Source: Pedobacter riviphilus (lineage in GTDB: Bacteria > Bacteroidota > Bacteroidia > Sphingobacteriales > Sphingobacteriaceae). Taken from it: a stretch of 64,000 nt of DNA. Position numbers and translations under genes: made by a program. A model generated the notes under the pieces. That model made no database searches, was not told the DNA's origin, and saw only the letters and a list, made by a program, of their open reading frames with translations. The stretch is taken from positions 3,038,001-3,102,000 of the forward strand of contig NZ_CP061171.1 in the NCBI RefSeq assembly GCF_014692875.1. Direction: 5' to 3'. Positions 1-9,815 of this stretch are shown in pieces. Every line of letters starts with the position of its first letter. Positions within the stretch are counted from its first letter, which is position 1.

Positions 1-118
1 CGTTAATCTGTGCATTCCAAAAACTGTATAAATCGAACAATTGAGAAAATTGAGCAATTTGTTTTTCACTTAGATCAGGAAAATATTTTAAAATGATATC
101 AGGCTTTACGTCAAGCAT
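1..118 (-). CDS. rsmG: 16S rRNA (guanine527-N7)-methyltransferase RsmG, N-terminal fragment
   Basis: Only the first 39 codons are inside the window; the gene runs off the left edge. The translation begins MLDVKPDIILKYFPDL and continues with LSEKQIAQFSQL and a YSFWNAQIN segment. This matches the helical N-terminus of RsmG (GidB), which precedes the SAM-binding Rossmann fold. RsmG adds the m7G527 mark to 16S rRNA. The ATG is at 118-116, 27 bp after the end of the (frame-restored) glycosyltransferase on the same strand, so the two are probably co-transcribed. The identification rests on a short stretch and on family memory, not on any catalytic motif. Confidence 0.7.
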   Translation of the reverse strand, partial: MLDVKPDIILKYFPDLSEKQIAQFSQLFDLYSFWNAQIN

Positions 119-144
119 ATTGTAATTACTAAAAGATTATTAAA

Positions 145-1361
145 TTATTTCCAGTTTACCTTTTTCTTGCCAAACAAGGCTAAAAATCCGTTCAGGGTTA
201 AAAATAGAAACAAAAGTATGTCTAAAATCGGGAACCACCAACGCAAATCGCTATAGTTTAAGCGTTTCAGCAATTTTGGGTAAATAAACACCTGATGATG
301 ATACTTAATCCGAGGATTCCTAAGGCTACATATTGGGCCTCACGACTAAAAAACATACATGCAGCAAAGAATGCATAAAACAAAAACTGAAAAACAATCT
401 GAAGACTTAAAATAAACTTATGCTTCGATTTATAGAGTTTTCCTGCGCCAAAATGACGTTTTTTCTGCCTCAGATAACCTCTCCATGTACTATTCGGTTC
501 GCTCCAAACATGGCTATCGCGATGTAAACGAATCTCGGTATTATATTTATTGGCATGTGCATTTACAAATAAATCATCATCTCCTGATGGGATATGCATA
601 TGCGCCGCAAAGCCTTTATTTTTGAAAAATAGTGCTTTTTTATAGGCCATATTGCGTCCAACGCCCATGTACGGCATTCCTTTTAGCGCAAAAGACAAAT
701 AATTTACTGCCGTAAAAAAGGTTTCGAAACGGATAAGTGCATTCAACAGGCTTCTTTTTTTAATATAAGGAGAATAACCCAATACAATTTCTGTATTTTC
801 ATCAGCCGGCTGTTGCATGTCCATCAACCAATGTTCAGAAGCAGGCGTACAATCGGCATCGGTAAAAACCAACCAATCATATTTGGCAGCTTTTATACCC
901 ATGGTTACGGCAAATTTTTTGCCTGCAATAAACTTATCGTTATCTAAAATCTTAACTACTTTCAGGTTGCGATGCTTCTTCTCTAATTGTTCTAAAAATT
1001 CTTCTGTGCCATCCCAGGAGCGGTCGTTAACCACCACAATTTCAAACTCCGGATAATCCTGACTTAATAATACAGGGAGGTACTGCTCTAAATTTACAAT
1101 TTCGTTTCGGGCACAAACGATCACACTTATTGGTTTTCGGGCAGATAATGGTATCTCTTCGATACTCACATTGGCCAATTTTAAATGAACAAAAAGTACA
1201 TAATAAAGCTGAACCAACAGGCAAAAAGCCAGTATCGAGAGCAGAATAATTTCAAGCAGGGTTAATATCACGATGGTAAAATAAATAGGCGCAAATTTCT
1301 CATTTTTAATCTGTAAATCACTTTTATGTGGATAAAAAATTAAACAAAAATATGCCCTCAA
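145..1361 (-). pseudogene. Family 2 glycosyltransferase, membrane-anchored, frameshifted near the 3' end
   Basis: The main frame (267-1361, 364 codons) has an N-terminal membrane helix, then a GT-A domain: VIVCARNE near residue 81, VVNDRSWDGT near 110, the DxD-like FTDADCTP near 167, and a GDDDLF/QKKRHFGAGK region near 265-310 typical of processive GT2 enzymes. It then enters a C-terminal membrane region and ends abruptly as RCLFTQNC. A different frame continues without a stop from about 310 down to 145, reading YHHQVFIYPKLL, DLRWWFPILDILLF and FLALFGKKK, a plausible final membrane segment. Adding one base around 300-325 joins them. The listed start is a TTG at 1361; a GTG at 1271, just before the membrane helix, is an alternative. 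The acceptor sugar or lipid is unknown. It lies just upstream of rsmG and diverges from tgt. Confidence 0.75.
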
Positions 1362-1368
1362 TTTTTGC

Positions 1369-1376
1369 TATTTTTG
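1369..1376 (+). promoter_or_regulatory. Candidate -7 promoter box for the tgt operon
   Basis: TATTTTTG matches the Bacteroidetes TAnnTTTG -7 consensus. It lies in the divergent spacer and would give a leader of about 120 nt before tgt. No clear -33 TTTG is visible at the usual spacing, so this is a moderate call. Confidence 0.4.
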
Positions 1377-1502
1377 GCAGATTTTCGATGAGAAAAAACA
1401 CATATGAACCGTCTGCCTTCAAAATAGCGATTAGTTTTAATAAAACGTGTTTTGAAGGTGGTAAGCTCCATCTTACAATTGGAGAAAAATAAATAGAAAC
1501 AG

Positions 1503-2633
1503 ATGAAATTTAGTTTACAGGCTAACGATCCACTATCTAAGGCCAGAGCTGGAACAGTAACAACTGCTCATGGCGAAATACAAACCCCTATTTTTATGCC
1601 TGTGGGCACTGCCGGAACGGTAAAAGCCGTACACCAGCGCGAACTTAAAGACGATATTGACGCAAAAATCATTTTAGGCAATACCTACCACTTATATTTA
1701 AGACCAGGTCTAGATATCCTCGAAAAAGCAGGTGGATTACATAAATTTATTGGTTGGGACCGCCCGATTTTAACAGATAGCGGTGGTTACCAGGTATACT
1801 CTTTAAGTAAAGTTCGTAAAATTAAAGAAGAAGGTGTTACTTTTCACTCCCATATTGATGGATCGAAACACCTTTTCACGCCAGAATATGCAATGGATAT
1901 TCAGCGTACAATAGGTGCTGATATTATTATGGCCTTTGATGAGTGCACGCCATACCCATGCGATTATACTTATGCAGCGCAATCCATTAAAATGACGCAC
2001 CGTTGGTTAAAACGCTGTTGTGCCCGTTTTGATAGTACAGAACCTAAATATGGTTTCGACCAAACCCTTTTCCCTATTGTTCAAGGTTCGGTGTATAAAG
2101 ATTTGCGTATAAAATCAGCAGAGTTTATTGCCAGCATGAACCGTGAGGGCAATGCTATTGGTGGTTTATCTGTTGGTGAACCAGCCGAAGAGATGTATGC
2201 CATGACAGAAGTGGTATGCAATATATTACCAGAAGAAAAACCACGTTATTTAATGGGTGTGGGCACGCCGATCAATATTTTGGAGAATATTGCACTGGGT
2301 ATCGACATGTTCGATTGTGTAATGCCAACCAGGAATGCCAGAAACGGCATGCTTTTTACCAGAAATGGAATTATAAATATCAGAAACAAAAAATGGGAGA
2401 ACGATTTCTCTCCATTGGATGCAGAGAGCGATCTTCATGTTGATTTAGTAACCAGTAAAGCATATTTAAGACATTTAGTACATAGTAAGGAGATGCTTGG
2501 CGCTCAAATTGCTACCTTGCATAACCTGCACTTCTATCTTTGGCTGGTAAAACAAGCCAGGGAAAAAATTATTGCTGGTGAATTTTACGAGTGGAAAAAC
2601 AAAATGGTTAAAGTATTAGGCAATAAGCTATAA
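1503..2633 (+). CDS. tgt: tRNA-guanine transglycosylase (queuosine biosynthesis)
   Basis: Tgt exchanges guanine-34 for preQ1 in tRNAs with GUN anticodons, a step of queuosine synthesis. The 376-aa length is normal for the bacterial enzyme. Visible hallmarks are TDSGGYQ at residues 91-97 (catalytic Asp92), the HLYLRPG segment near 63, VQGSVY near 193, GGLSVGEP near 220, and the nucleophile Asp271 in MFDCVMPTRNAR. The C-terminal zinc site of classical Tgt (CxCxxC plus His) is not intact: the region around residues 307-316 reads DAESDLHVDL with no cysteine, although the later TLHNLHFYLWL His remains. I believe related Bacteroidetes enzymes share this, so it need not mean inactivity. The next gene starts 1 bp after its stop. 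Confidence 0.96.
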   Translation: MKFSLQANDPLSKARAGTVTTAHGEIQTPIFMPVGTAGTVKAVHQRELKDDIDAKIILGNTYHLYLRPGLDILEKAGGLHKFIGWDRPILTDSGGYQVYSLSKVRKIKEEGVTFHSHIDGSKHLFTPEYAMDIQRTIGADIIMAFDECTPYPCDYTYAAQSIKMTHRWLKRCCARFDSTEPKYGFDQTLFPIVQGSVYKDLRIKSAEFIASMNREGNAIGGLSVGEPAEEMYAMTEVVCNILPEEKPRYLMGVGTPINILENIALGIDMFDCVMPTRNARNGMLFTRNGIINIRNKKWENDFSPLDAESDLHVDLVTSKAYLRHLVHSKEMLGAQIATLHNLHFYLWLVKQAREKIIAGEFYEWKNKMVKVLGNKL

Positions 2634-2634
2634 A

Positions 2635-3738
2635 ATGAATCTGTTAAAAGGAAGGATAAAAATCATCGATCAGTATATTATCGGGAAATACCTGGGTACA
2701 TTTATTTATACCCTTGCCATTTTTGTGATCATTATTGTTGTGTTCGACCTATCTGAAAAGATGGATGATTTTATGAAAAGTGGCCTGAGTTTTTGGGGAA
2801 TCCTCTCTAAATATTATGCAGGCTCTATTCCTTTTTATGTGAATATGCTTTCACCCCTGATCAATTTTATTGCGGTAATTTTCTTTACTGCAAAAATGGC
2901 CGATCAGACTGAAATTGTACCAATTTTAAGTGGCGGCGTGAGTTTTAACCGCTTTTTATTCCCTTACCTGGTGTCGGCTACGATTATTTTCTCAGCCAAC
3001 TTACTTTCAAATCTATACATCCTCCCTTATACCAATACCCTAAAAAATAGTTTCGAGAATACGTATGTAAAACGTAATGATCCTTCCACAAAATCAAACA
3101 TCCATATGAAACTGGATGACAAAACCTATATCTACATTGATAATTTCGACAACAAAACGAATTCGGGATACCGGTTTTCTTTAGATAATTTTAGTGGAGA
3201 TGTACTCACCAAAAAGATCGTTGCAGAAAATATAAAATGGGATTCACTTAAACGAAAGTGGCAGTTAAATAACTACTCCATCCGTAAGATTGACGGCTTA
3301 AAAGAAACCATGATTTATGGCAACGGGAAGCAAAAAGACACCATACTCGATATGCGTCCGGATGATTTTTCAGCATACGACAATGTGGTGCAAAATTTAA
3401 CCACTAAGGAGCTTTCTGATAAGATCAGGAAAGAAAAAATCCGCGGAACCGGGATAATGAACGACCTTCAGTTTGAAAAGTATAAACGCTACCTACACCC
3501 GCTTTCTGCTTTCGTATTAACGCTGATTGGCGTGGCGCTCTCGTCACGCAAAGTACGTGGAGGCGTTGGTGTATCTTTAGGTATCGGAATCTTTATTAGC
3601 TTCGCTTATATTGTATTTAATCAGTTCACGCAGATGTTTTCTACTAAGGGTGGATTACCTCCTTTTGCTGCTGTTATTATGCCTACATTATTCTTTGGCT
3701 TATTAGGTTTTTACCTATTGAGAAAAGCACCAAAATAA
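2635..3738 (+). CDS. LptF/LptG family permease (YjgP/YjgQ-type)
   Basis: A 367-aa membrane protein with the LptF/LptG layout: three N-terminal helices (from about residues 18-40, 55-75 and 95-120), a soluble beta-jellyroll-like middle (about 135-265), and three C-terminal helices from about residue 285. The N-terminal DQYIIGKYLGTFIYT motif and the SEKMDDFMKSG loop are typical. In lipopolysaccharide export these permeases pair up in the LptB2FG ABC transporter that extracts LPS from the inner membrane. No lptB or partner permease is next to it, so whether this is F or G is not assigned. It starts 1 bp after tgt, a common Bacteroidetes pairing, and is followed 2 bp later by an EamA transporter. 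Confidence 0.9.
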   Translation: MNLLKGRIKIIDQYIIGKYLGTFIYTLAIFVIIIVVFDLSEKMDDFMKSGLSFWGILSKYYAGSIPFYVNMLSPLINFIAVIFFTAKMADQTEIVPILSGGVSFNRFLFPYLVSATIIFSANLLSNLYILPYTNTLKNSFENTYVKRNDPSTKSNIHMKLDDKTYIYIDNFDNKTNSGYRFSLDNFSGDVLTKKIVAENIKWDSLKRKWQLNNYSIRKIDGLKETMIYGNGKQKDTILDMRPDDFSAYDNVVQNLTTKELSDKIRKEKIRGTGIMNDLQFEKYKRYLHPLSAFVLTLIGVALSSRKVRGGVGVSLGIGIFISFAYIVFNQFTQMFSTKGGLPPFAAVIMPTLFFGLLGFYLLRKAPK

Positions 3739-3740
3739 CG

Positions 3741-4619
3741 ATGGACGTTACCAAAAAGAATTTACTCATCCTTCATCTTACTGTATTTGTTTGGGGCTTT
3801 ACAGGTGTGCTCGGCAAATTAATTTCTATCGATGCAGTGCCCATGGTTTGGTACCGGGTATTGATTGCCGCAGCTACACTTTTTGCGTGGTTTTTAATCA
3901 CCAAAAAGAACATTAAGATCACTAAAAAACAGTTCATTCAATTCTTTTTAACAGGAGGAATTGTAGCCATTCACTGGATATTTTTCTTTCACGCCATTAA
4001 AGTTTCTACTGTTTCGGTAACCTTGGTCTGCCTCTCTTCCTTTACTTTATTTACAGCAATTTTAGAACCGTTGATTAAAAAACAGCCGATACAAATGGGC
4101 GATATTCTGATCGGTTTATTAATCATTCTGGGAATATACATGATCTTTAAATTTGAAGGAAAATATACTTTAGGAATTGTTTTTGGCTTGCTAGCGGCAA
4201 TTGCATCGAGCCTTTTTTCAACCATAAATTCTACTTTGGTACAAAAAAGCGAACCTTCCATCATCAGTTTTTATGAGCTTATTGGTGCCTTATTCTGGAT
4301 CACTTTATATCGCTTATATGATGGCACGCTGCTGCATACGGCATTTAACTTAAGTGCTAAAAACTGGTTCTACCTGATTCTTCTCAGCACGCTTTGTACA
4401 TCCGTTGCCTATGTTGCAGGTGTTGCGGTAATGAGAACTTTATCGGCTTTTAGAGTAGCATTAATTACCAACCTGGAGCCTGTTTACGGAATAGTATTAG
4501 CCTTCGTTTTTTTTCAAAGCAAAGAGCAAATGACTGGTGGATTTTATATCGGCGCAACGATTATCCTGGCCTCTATTTTTCTCTATCCGATCTACAAAAA
4601 GAGAAAAAATCAATTGTAG
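3741..4619 (+). CDS. EamA/DMT superfamily transporter (RhaT/YdcZ-like permease)
   Basis: The 292-aa protein is almost wholly hydrophobic with about ten predicted helices in two five-helix halves, the standard EamA (DUF6) arrangement. Landmarks are VFVWGFTGVLGKLI at the start of the first half, the GGIVAIHWIFFFHAIK helix near 73-90, and the second EamA half from about residue 145, ending with a conserved NLEPVYGIV segment near 245. Such proteins export metabolites or amino acids; the substrate cannot be read from the sequence. It sits 2 bp after the Lpt-type permease and is probably the last gene of the tgt operon. No terminator hairpin is visible right after it; the DNA passes into a long A-rich spacer. 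Confidence 0.88.
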   Translation: MDVTKKNLLILHLTVFVWGFTGVLGKLISIDAVPMVWYRVLIAAATLFAWFLITKKNIKITKKQFIQFFLTGGIVAIHWIFFFHAIKVSTVSVTLVCLSSFTLFTAILEPLIKKQPIQMGDILIGLLIILGIYMIFKFEGKYTLGIVFGLLAAIASSLFSTINSTLVQKSEPSIISFYELIGALFWITLYRLYDGTLLHTAFNLSAKNWFYLILLSTLCTSVAYVAGVAVMRTLSAFRVALITNLEPVYGIVLAFVFFQSKEQMTGGFYIGATIILASIFLYPIYKKRKNQL

Positions 4620-6680
4620 ATACAAACCATATAATTCAAAGTTTCTATTGAATCGTATCAACTTAACGGACAACTTCAGCTGTATTTATTGACCGCATTT
4701 ATTTTTTATTGATCAGGCTCAATACCCAAATCCTCTTCTTTAAATCTCTTGATAAAGCTAAGCAAGAGCGCAATAAGAAAGCTTATTAAAGCTAGTCATC
4801 ATTACGTTTACTTGGTATTATAAAAACCTCCAGTTCGCCTTATACAGACGTACAAAAATCAAATCATCAATAGCAGCGAACAACCGTCCGAAACATCAAA
4901 AATTTAACGGGTGAGGTATGCCACATGATTAAACTCCATCAAACCATCACAACGAAAACGACAGATATAAGTAAGAAGAATTACAGCTTAAACAATGTAA
5001 TCTATTCAGAAGTGAAAGACCAAAAATAGTGATTGACCATAGTCATGCATATCACCACGAGGATAGAATTATTCATGTAAAAACATACCTAAACCGAGAA
5101 TGAATCGCCACTCCAAATTATTGATCTGAATTAATGTTTATGGACAGAATTCATTAATCAACTAACGGAAGTAGTGATCAAATAAAACCCTTAATTTAGG
5201 ACTATATTTAGCGCAAAAAAAAATGAAAATTATAATAAAAAATTGATCAAAATAACCACTATTTCAAAGCCAAAATAGCAGCGTAATTATAAGTTTTTAT
5301 TGCGCTATTTACCATATAGATTTAGCAAAAAACAAGCCTATAAAAAAGGCAAAAATCAAAGACAATAATTAACAAAATTCATCACAGAAAGCGGATAATT
5401 AAAGTGATCATAAACCGTAGTAAAAAGTTAATTTAAATAAGCAAAAACGGAACGAAAACAACAAGAAAAAAGAGTCAAAATTCTTGCTTAAAATCGACAC
5501 CAGATGCAAGGTATTTTCTAGTTAAATTCCATACAACCCTGAATTACCAAATCATAAGTAAACCAGAATGAATTGTCTAAACCATCCTAATCTCCAGTTC
5601 AGGATAGTTTTCAACCACAATAAAATCTGGCCAACCGAGTGCAAAAAGATAAGGTATTTCAAGCTCAATCAGCATAAAAATATTGGTAAAAATTACAGTT
5701 GTAAGCCTAACTTTTAGCTTGCTTTTTCCCATGCCAAAGAGAAAAAGCCATTTATTTAGAGTTTCAAGAGAACAAAATCTAAAAGAGAAAAAACCTCGTT
5801 TAAGCATTAACAGACACGTTTTTTAGCGTAAAATTGAAAATTTCCTTAAAACATTCTGAAAACACCTCTACTCATGAATATCGTCAGGAAATTGCATTAT
5901 AAGGTCAAATTATTGCAGATTTTAGGGTTTAAAAGGGCCAAAAAATATACAATTTCTGTCTTCGAGATCAAATTTTGCACCAGAAAATGAGGCTAAAAAT
6001 TGTAATTAATGCACAATTTAAGCTAACCGAACTGGCATTTCACCTGCACAATATTCATCAAAATCAGATAACAAATGAGAAAAGCAATAGGAAATACCTG
6101 AAAAAAACCGTTCAAGTAATTGATAAAAAATAATGACATTTTGTCATAAAAATATAATCTCAAATATTCACAAGAATTTTAAACAGCCTATTTACGCTAT
6201 ACATTTTGCTTTAAGGTATCACATACAGCGCACAATTCTGAAGCAGATTTCAGCATGCTTAAAGTGAATTTTAAAGCAGATGATCCCAACCGAAATCCAG
6301 ACAATCTTCCCAGGATTTAAAGCTTAAAAATATTTGCAATAATCACAAAAATCCAACGGCATTTTAAGCTACTAACTAAGCTTGATCGATTTTTGAAAAA
6401 CCATACAAAAATTTAAAAAGGCAGTAAAATTTTTAAAGAAAATCGATTAATAAGTGTAAATTAAATTAATAAATATAATGTGTTCAAAAATATTGATCAA
6501 AGCTCAAATCAGCTATAAAATTCAATAAAAAATAAAGGCAAAAACAACAAATAAAGGATTTATATAAATTTAATTAATATTTAAAAATCAATAAGTTAAA
6601 CAATTTTATATAAATTAAATATTTACAAAAATCAACAGTTTCAAATTTCAAAAAACTAAATATTTTAGCAAAGAATTTAG
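4620..6680. other. 2.06-kb gene-free A-rich region
   Basis: No reading frame with coding character is visible on either strand; stops are frequent in all frames and the longest ATG frame (5577-5807, - strand, 76 codons) resembles no family. The + strand is strongly A-over-T biased in places: 34 A against 11 T in positions 5341-5400. Palindromic TGATCA occurs several times (for example near 5176, 5243, 5404 and 6493). There is no tRNA-like fold, strong terminator or member of the dispersed repeats seen elsewhere in the window. It may be decayed DNA, a long untranslated leader or an unrecognised RNA; I cannot decide. Confidence 0.6.
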
Positions 6681-9485
6681 ATGAATTTAAATAAACAAAA
6701 CAAAAAACTAATTATCAAGTACTTAAGTGCAGCTACATTAAGTTTAACATCACTATCGGTTTTTGGACAGATTTTCAGCACTGCACAAAACCCACTTAGT
6801 GTAAAATGGAACTATATTTATTCGGGCGGCTTTAAAATCATCTATCCGCAAGAACTGGAAAAAGAAGCCCAAAGAATGGCCAATACCCTACCCTTTATCT
6901 ACCCCAAAATCGGGCTCGGTTTAAGGCAGCAAAAAACCGTTATTCCACTCCTACTCCAGAACCGCGGAACCGTAGCAAACGGCTTCGTTCAGCTTGCACC
7001 TAAGAAGTCTGAATTCTATGCAACCCCACCTCAGTTTTTCGACAGCCAGGATTGGTTAAACAACCTGGCAGTACATGAGCTAAGGCACATTGCCCAGTTT
7101 GACAAATTGACAGGAACGCAAGCACACCCCTTCCCTGAACTGGTTTACTTCGCTTACTTTGGTGCAGGTATCCCTACCTGGTTTTTCGAGGGCGACGCAG
7201 TGGTTAACGAAACTGCCCTGACTAATTCGGGCAGAGGCAGACAGCCCAACTGGATTATGCCATATCGGACTTCAATTTTGGAGGGCAAAAAAATCTCTTA
7301 CAGCAAAGCCTATTTTGGCTCGAACAAAGACGTAACTCCCGGCTACTACCAAACCGGATATTTGATGGTATCGGATATGAAAGAAAAATATGGACAGTTC
7401 ATTTCCGATAGCATACTTAGCGACATTAGAAAAAGACCTGTAAGGCCGTACCCCTTTTCGCAGAGCTTAAAAAAATTTACGAAGCAAAATTCCAGAGCCT
7501 ACTTTCTTTCCACCCAAAACAAGCTTGCTGAAAAATGGAAAATACAGGACGAAAAATCTGTTACAGAAAGTTATGAAAGCTTAAATAAAAAAACCGATTT
7601 GGCAACCGATTATTTCCTTCCTGTCCGGCTAAATGAAACCCAGGTATTAGCGCTAAAAGAAAGCAAAACAGACGCACGATATTTTGTGATTATTAATAAG
7701 GATAAATCGGAGCAAAAATTATTCGGAATTGGTTATCAGGAACAGCCTTGGTTTAGTTTAAAAAACGACCTTTTAATTTGGGATGAAATACGCTACGATC
7801 CTCGATACAAACAGCGGAGCTATAGTGTAATCTGCTCGTACAATTTAAAGACTAAAAAATTCAGTAAATTAAGTAGTAAAAGTAGGCTTTTCTCTCCCAG
7901 CCTTTCTAACGACGGGAAGAAAATCATCGCTTCAAAAGTAGAGCTAAACAATCAGTTTAACCTGGTTGTACTGGATGCTAATTCGGGAAAAATTATAAGG
8001 ACTTATCCTAACCTTGAAAATGAAATCTTGCAGACACCTTCCTTCGATGAATCAGGAAATAAAATTACTTATATCAGTGTTAGTGAGAAAGGAAAGACTT
8101 TATGGCTGATTGATGGAGAAAAAAAATCAAAGCTGATTTCGGACAGCAGACAACAGCTAAGCCGACCGGTTTTTATAAGCAACAAAATTGTTTTCAATGC
8201 GCAATTTAATGGGATCGATAATATCTACAGCATAGATCCTGATTCGAAAAAAATAAATGCGCTCAGCGCCTCCAAGTATGGAGCCTTTAACCCTACCGAA
8301 ACCACTAATGGAAAAATTATTTTTAACAATTATAAAATTAATGGTTACGAAATAGCCGAGGCCGCATTAACAGAAAAACCAATTGGCAAAAACAACTTTA
8401 TCGATTTCTCAGCAGCTGCAGAAAAGCAGGAAAATGTAGGAAATGTTTTCGACAAGATACCAGACAGCACCTATCAAACAAAACGCTATCATCAGGCTTT
8501 AAATCTTTTCAGTTTCCACAGCATTATTCCCGTGATCGACAACGAATATGTTTTTGGTTTGGAGTTACAATCAAACAACCTGCTTAACACGATGGACTTT
8601 TATACGGGCGCAAAATACCACCGCGATTTAAAACGTTTTGAGTACACAGCAGATATTAGCTATAAGGCACTTTATCCTGTATTTAGTGTATTGTACCGCA
8701 ACCGTCCGAAAAGAGCGTTCTACAGGACTAAAAACACGACACAACAAGGCGATTGGAGGGAGAACTATATCAAACTTAATGCGTCGGTTCCGCTTTCGTT
8801 TAACATGCGCAATGAGAACTATGTTTTTACGCTAAATACGGCAACCAGTTTTACGCAAAGATACTTGCCAGAGAATATGCCTACCGGTTTTATACGCGAG
8901 CTTAAATTTCCGCTGGAATACAATTTCACTTTCAACCACAATGTACGCACTACGGAAAGAGATATTGCACCCAAGTGGGCGCAAGTGTTTAGGGTAACCT
9001 ACAATCACCAACCTTTTGACAAAAATTTAAAAGGAGAAATTTTAGCCCTCGAAAGCTTCCTTTACTTTCCAGGTTTTGCAAAAAACCATTCATTTTTAGC
9101 CAGCTTCAATTACCAAAAAGCAAGTGGGGTAAATCAGTACGCAACCGAGATTGCAACCGTTTACGGATACAACAATATTTTGGCGAAAAGTAAATTACAA
9201 AATAGTCTGCTTTTCAATTATCGTTTCCCATTTGCTTTTCCCGATTGGGAGTTGGGTCCTCTCGCTTATGTTAGAAATTTTAGGGCAGGTTTATTTTGCC
9301 ATTATGAGAACATTGGAAAAGGCACAACCTTTAACGATCCGAAAACTTATGGGGTAGAATTAAACACCAGTGTAAACCTTTTGCGCTATCAACCTGTTGT
9401 AGATCTAGGAGCAAGATTGGTTTTTGTTAATCAGATTTACAATCAAAATCCGATATTAGAGTTTTCATTTAATTATAGCTTTTAA
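6681..9485 (+). CDS. Outer-membrane protein with HExxH (gluzincin-like) domain, TolB-like propeller and C-terminal beta-barrel
   Basis: A 934-aa exported protein with three visible parts. Residues 1-30 form a signal peptide ending near SVFGQ. Residues 35-290 contain a gluzincin-like zinc motif, VHELRHIAQ (His132, Glu133, His136), followed by WFFEGDAVVNE (Glu170 or Glu177 as likely third ligand), as in peptidase MA-like families. Residues 300-570 show repeated blade-like segments (FSPSLSNDGKKI, PSFDESGNKITYIS, KLISDSRQQLSRPVF) typical of PD40/TolB propellers. From about 620 to the end, alternating aromatic/polar strands finish on FSFNYSF; the terminal Phe is typical of outer-membrane barrels. 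Substrate and proteolytic activity are unknown. It follows the 2-kb spacer, with a TATTTTAG box at 6661 (one mismatch to the -7 consensus), and is 4 bp upstream of a LapA-like gene. Confidence 0.8.
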   Translation: MNLNKQNKKLIIKYLSAATLSLTSLSVFGQIFSTAQNPLSVKWNYIYSGGFKIIYPQELEKEAQRMANTLPFIYPKIGLGLRQQKTVIPLLLQNRGTVANGFVQLAPKKSEFYATPPQFFDSQDWLNNLAVHELRHIAQFDKLTGTQAHPFPELVYFAYFGAGIPTWFFEGDAVVNETALTNSGRGRQPNWIMPYRTSILEGKKISYSKAYFGSNKDVTPGYYQTGYLMVSDMKEKYGQFISDSILSDIRKRPVRPYPFSQSLKKFTKQNSRAYFLSTQNKLAEKWKIQDEKSVTESYESLNKKTDLATDYFLPVRLNETQVLALKESKTDARYFVIINKDKSEQKLFGIGYQEQPWFSLKNDLLIWDEIRYDPRYKQRSYSVICSYNLKTKKFSKLSSKSRLFSPSLSNDGKKIIASKVELNNQFNLVVLDANSGKIIRTYPNLENEILQTPSFDESGNKITYISVSEKGKTLWLIDGEKKSKLISDSRQQLSRPVFISNKIVFNAQFNGIDNIYSIDPDSKKINALSASKYGAFNPTETTNGKIIFNNYKINGYEIAEAALTEKPIGKNNFIDFSAAAEKQENVGNVFDKIPDSTYQTKRYHQALNLFSFHSIIPVIDNEYVFGLELQSNNLLNTMDFYTGAKYHRDLKRFEYTADISYKALYPVFSVLYRNRPKRAFYRTKNTTQQGDWRENYIKLNASVPLSFNMRNENYVFTLNTATSFTQRYLPENMPTGFIRELKFPLEYNFTFNHNVRTTERDIAPKWAQVFRVTYNHQPFDKNLKGEILALESFLYFPGFAKNHSFLASFNYQKASGVNQYATEIATVYGYNNILAKSKLQNSLLFNYRFPFAFPDWELGPLAYVRNFRAGLFCHYENIGKGTTFNDPKTYGVELNTSVNLLRYQPVVDLGARLVFVNQIYNQNPILEFSFNYSF

Positions 9486-9489
9486 AACC

Positions 9490-9768
9490 ATGAGTGCAAA
9501 AACAATTTCGATCATTATACTGACAGCATTGCTAACCATTTTTTTAATGGTGAATACCGAACCTGTAGATTTCGATTTCCTGGTTACCACTGTCCCAGTT
9601 TCTAAACTTCTGGTTATCGGTATCTGCATCATCATCGGTTTTATCATTGGCTTTGTTGTGGGCCGACCAAGAAAAACGGTTAGCAGTTATGATGATGAGA
9701 TCGAAAGAAACAAACCCACTTCGAATAAAAAAGAATTGAGTGAAGAGGACAGAGATTATATCAGCTAA
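9490..9768 (+). CDS. LapA-domain (DUF1049) small membrane protein
   Basis: A 92-aa protein with two transmembrane helices (about residues 5-21 and 38-58) separated by a short loop containing NTEPVDFDFL. This NxxPVxFxF loop followed by a glycine-rich helix (IIIGFIIGFVVGR) is the hallmark of the LapA/DUF1049 family, whose E. coli members take part in lipopolysaccharide assembly regulation. The hydrophilic tail is rich in Asp, Glu and Lys. It begins 4 bp after the outer-membrane propeller/barrel gene and is probably co-transcribed with it. The role here is inferred only from the family. Confidence 0.8.
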   Translation: MSAKTISIIILTALLTIFLMVNTEPVDFDFLVTTVPVSKLLVIGICIIIGFIIGFVVGRPRKTVSSYDDEIERNKPTSNKKELSEEDRDYIS

Positions 9769-9815
9769 GAGTTAGGATTTGTAGGGTCCTACGATCTGAT
9801 ACTCAATAGCAAAAT

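Noticed and set aside
5577..5807. 76-codon ORF on the - strand in the A-rich region
   Set aside because: No recognisable domain, isolated in stop-rich DNA with the same composition on both sides. Kept as part of the gene-free region.
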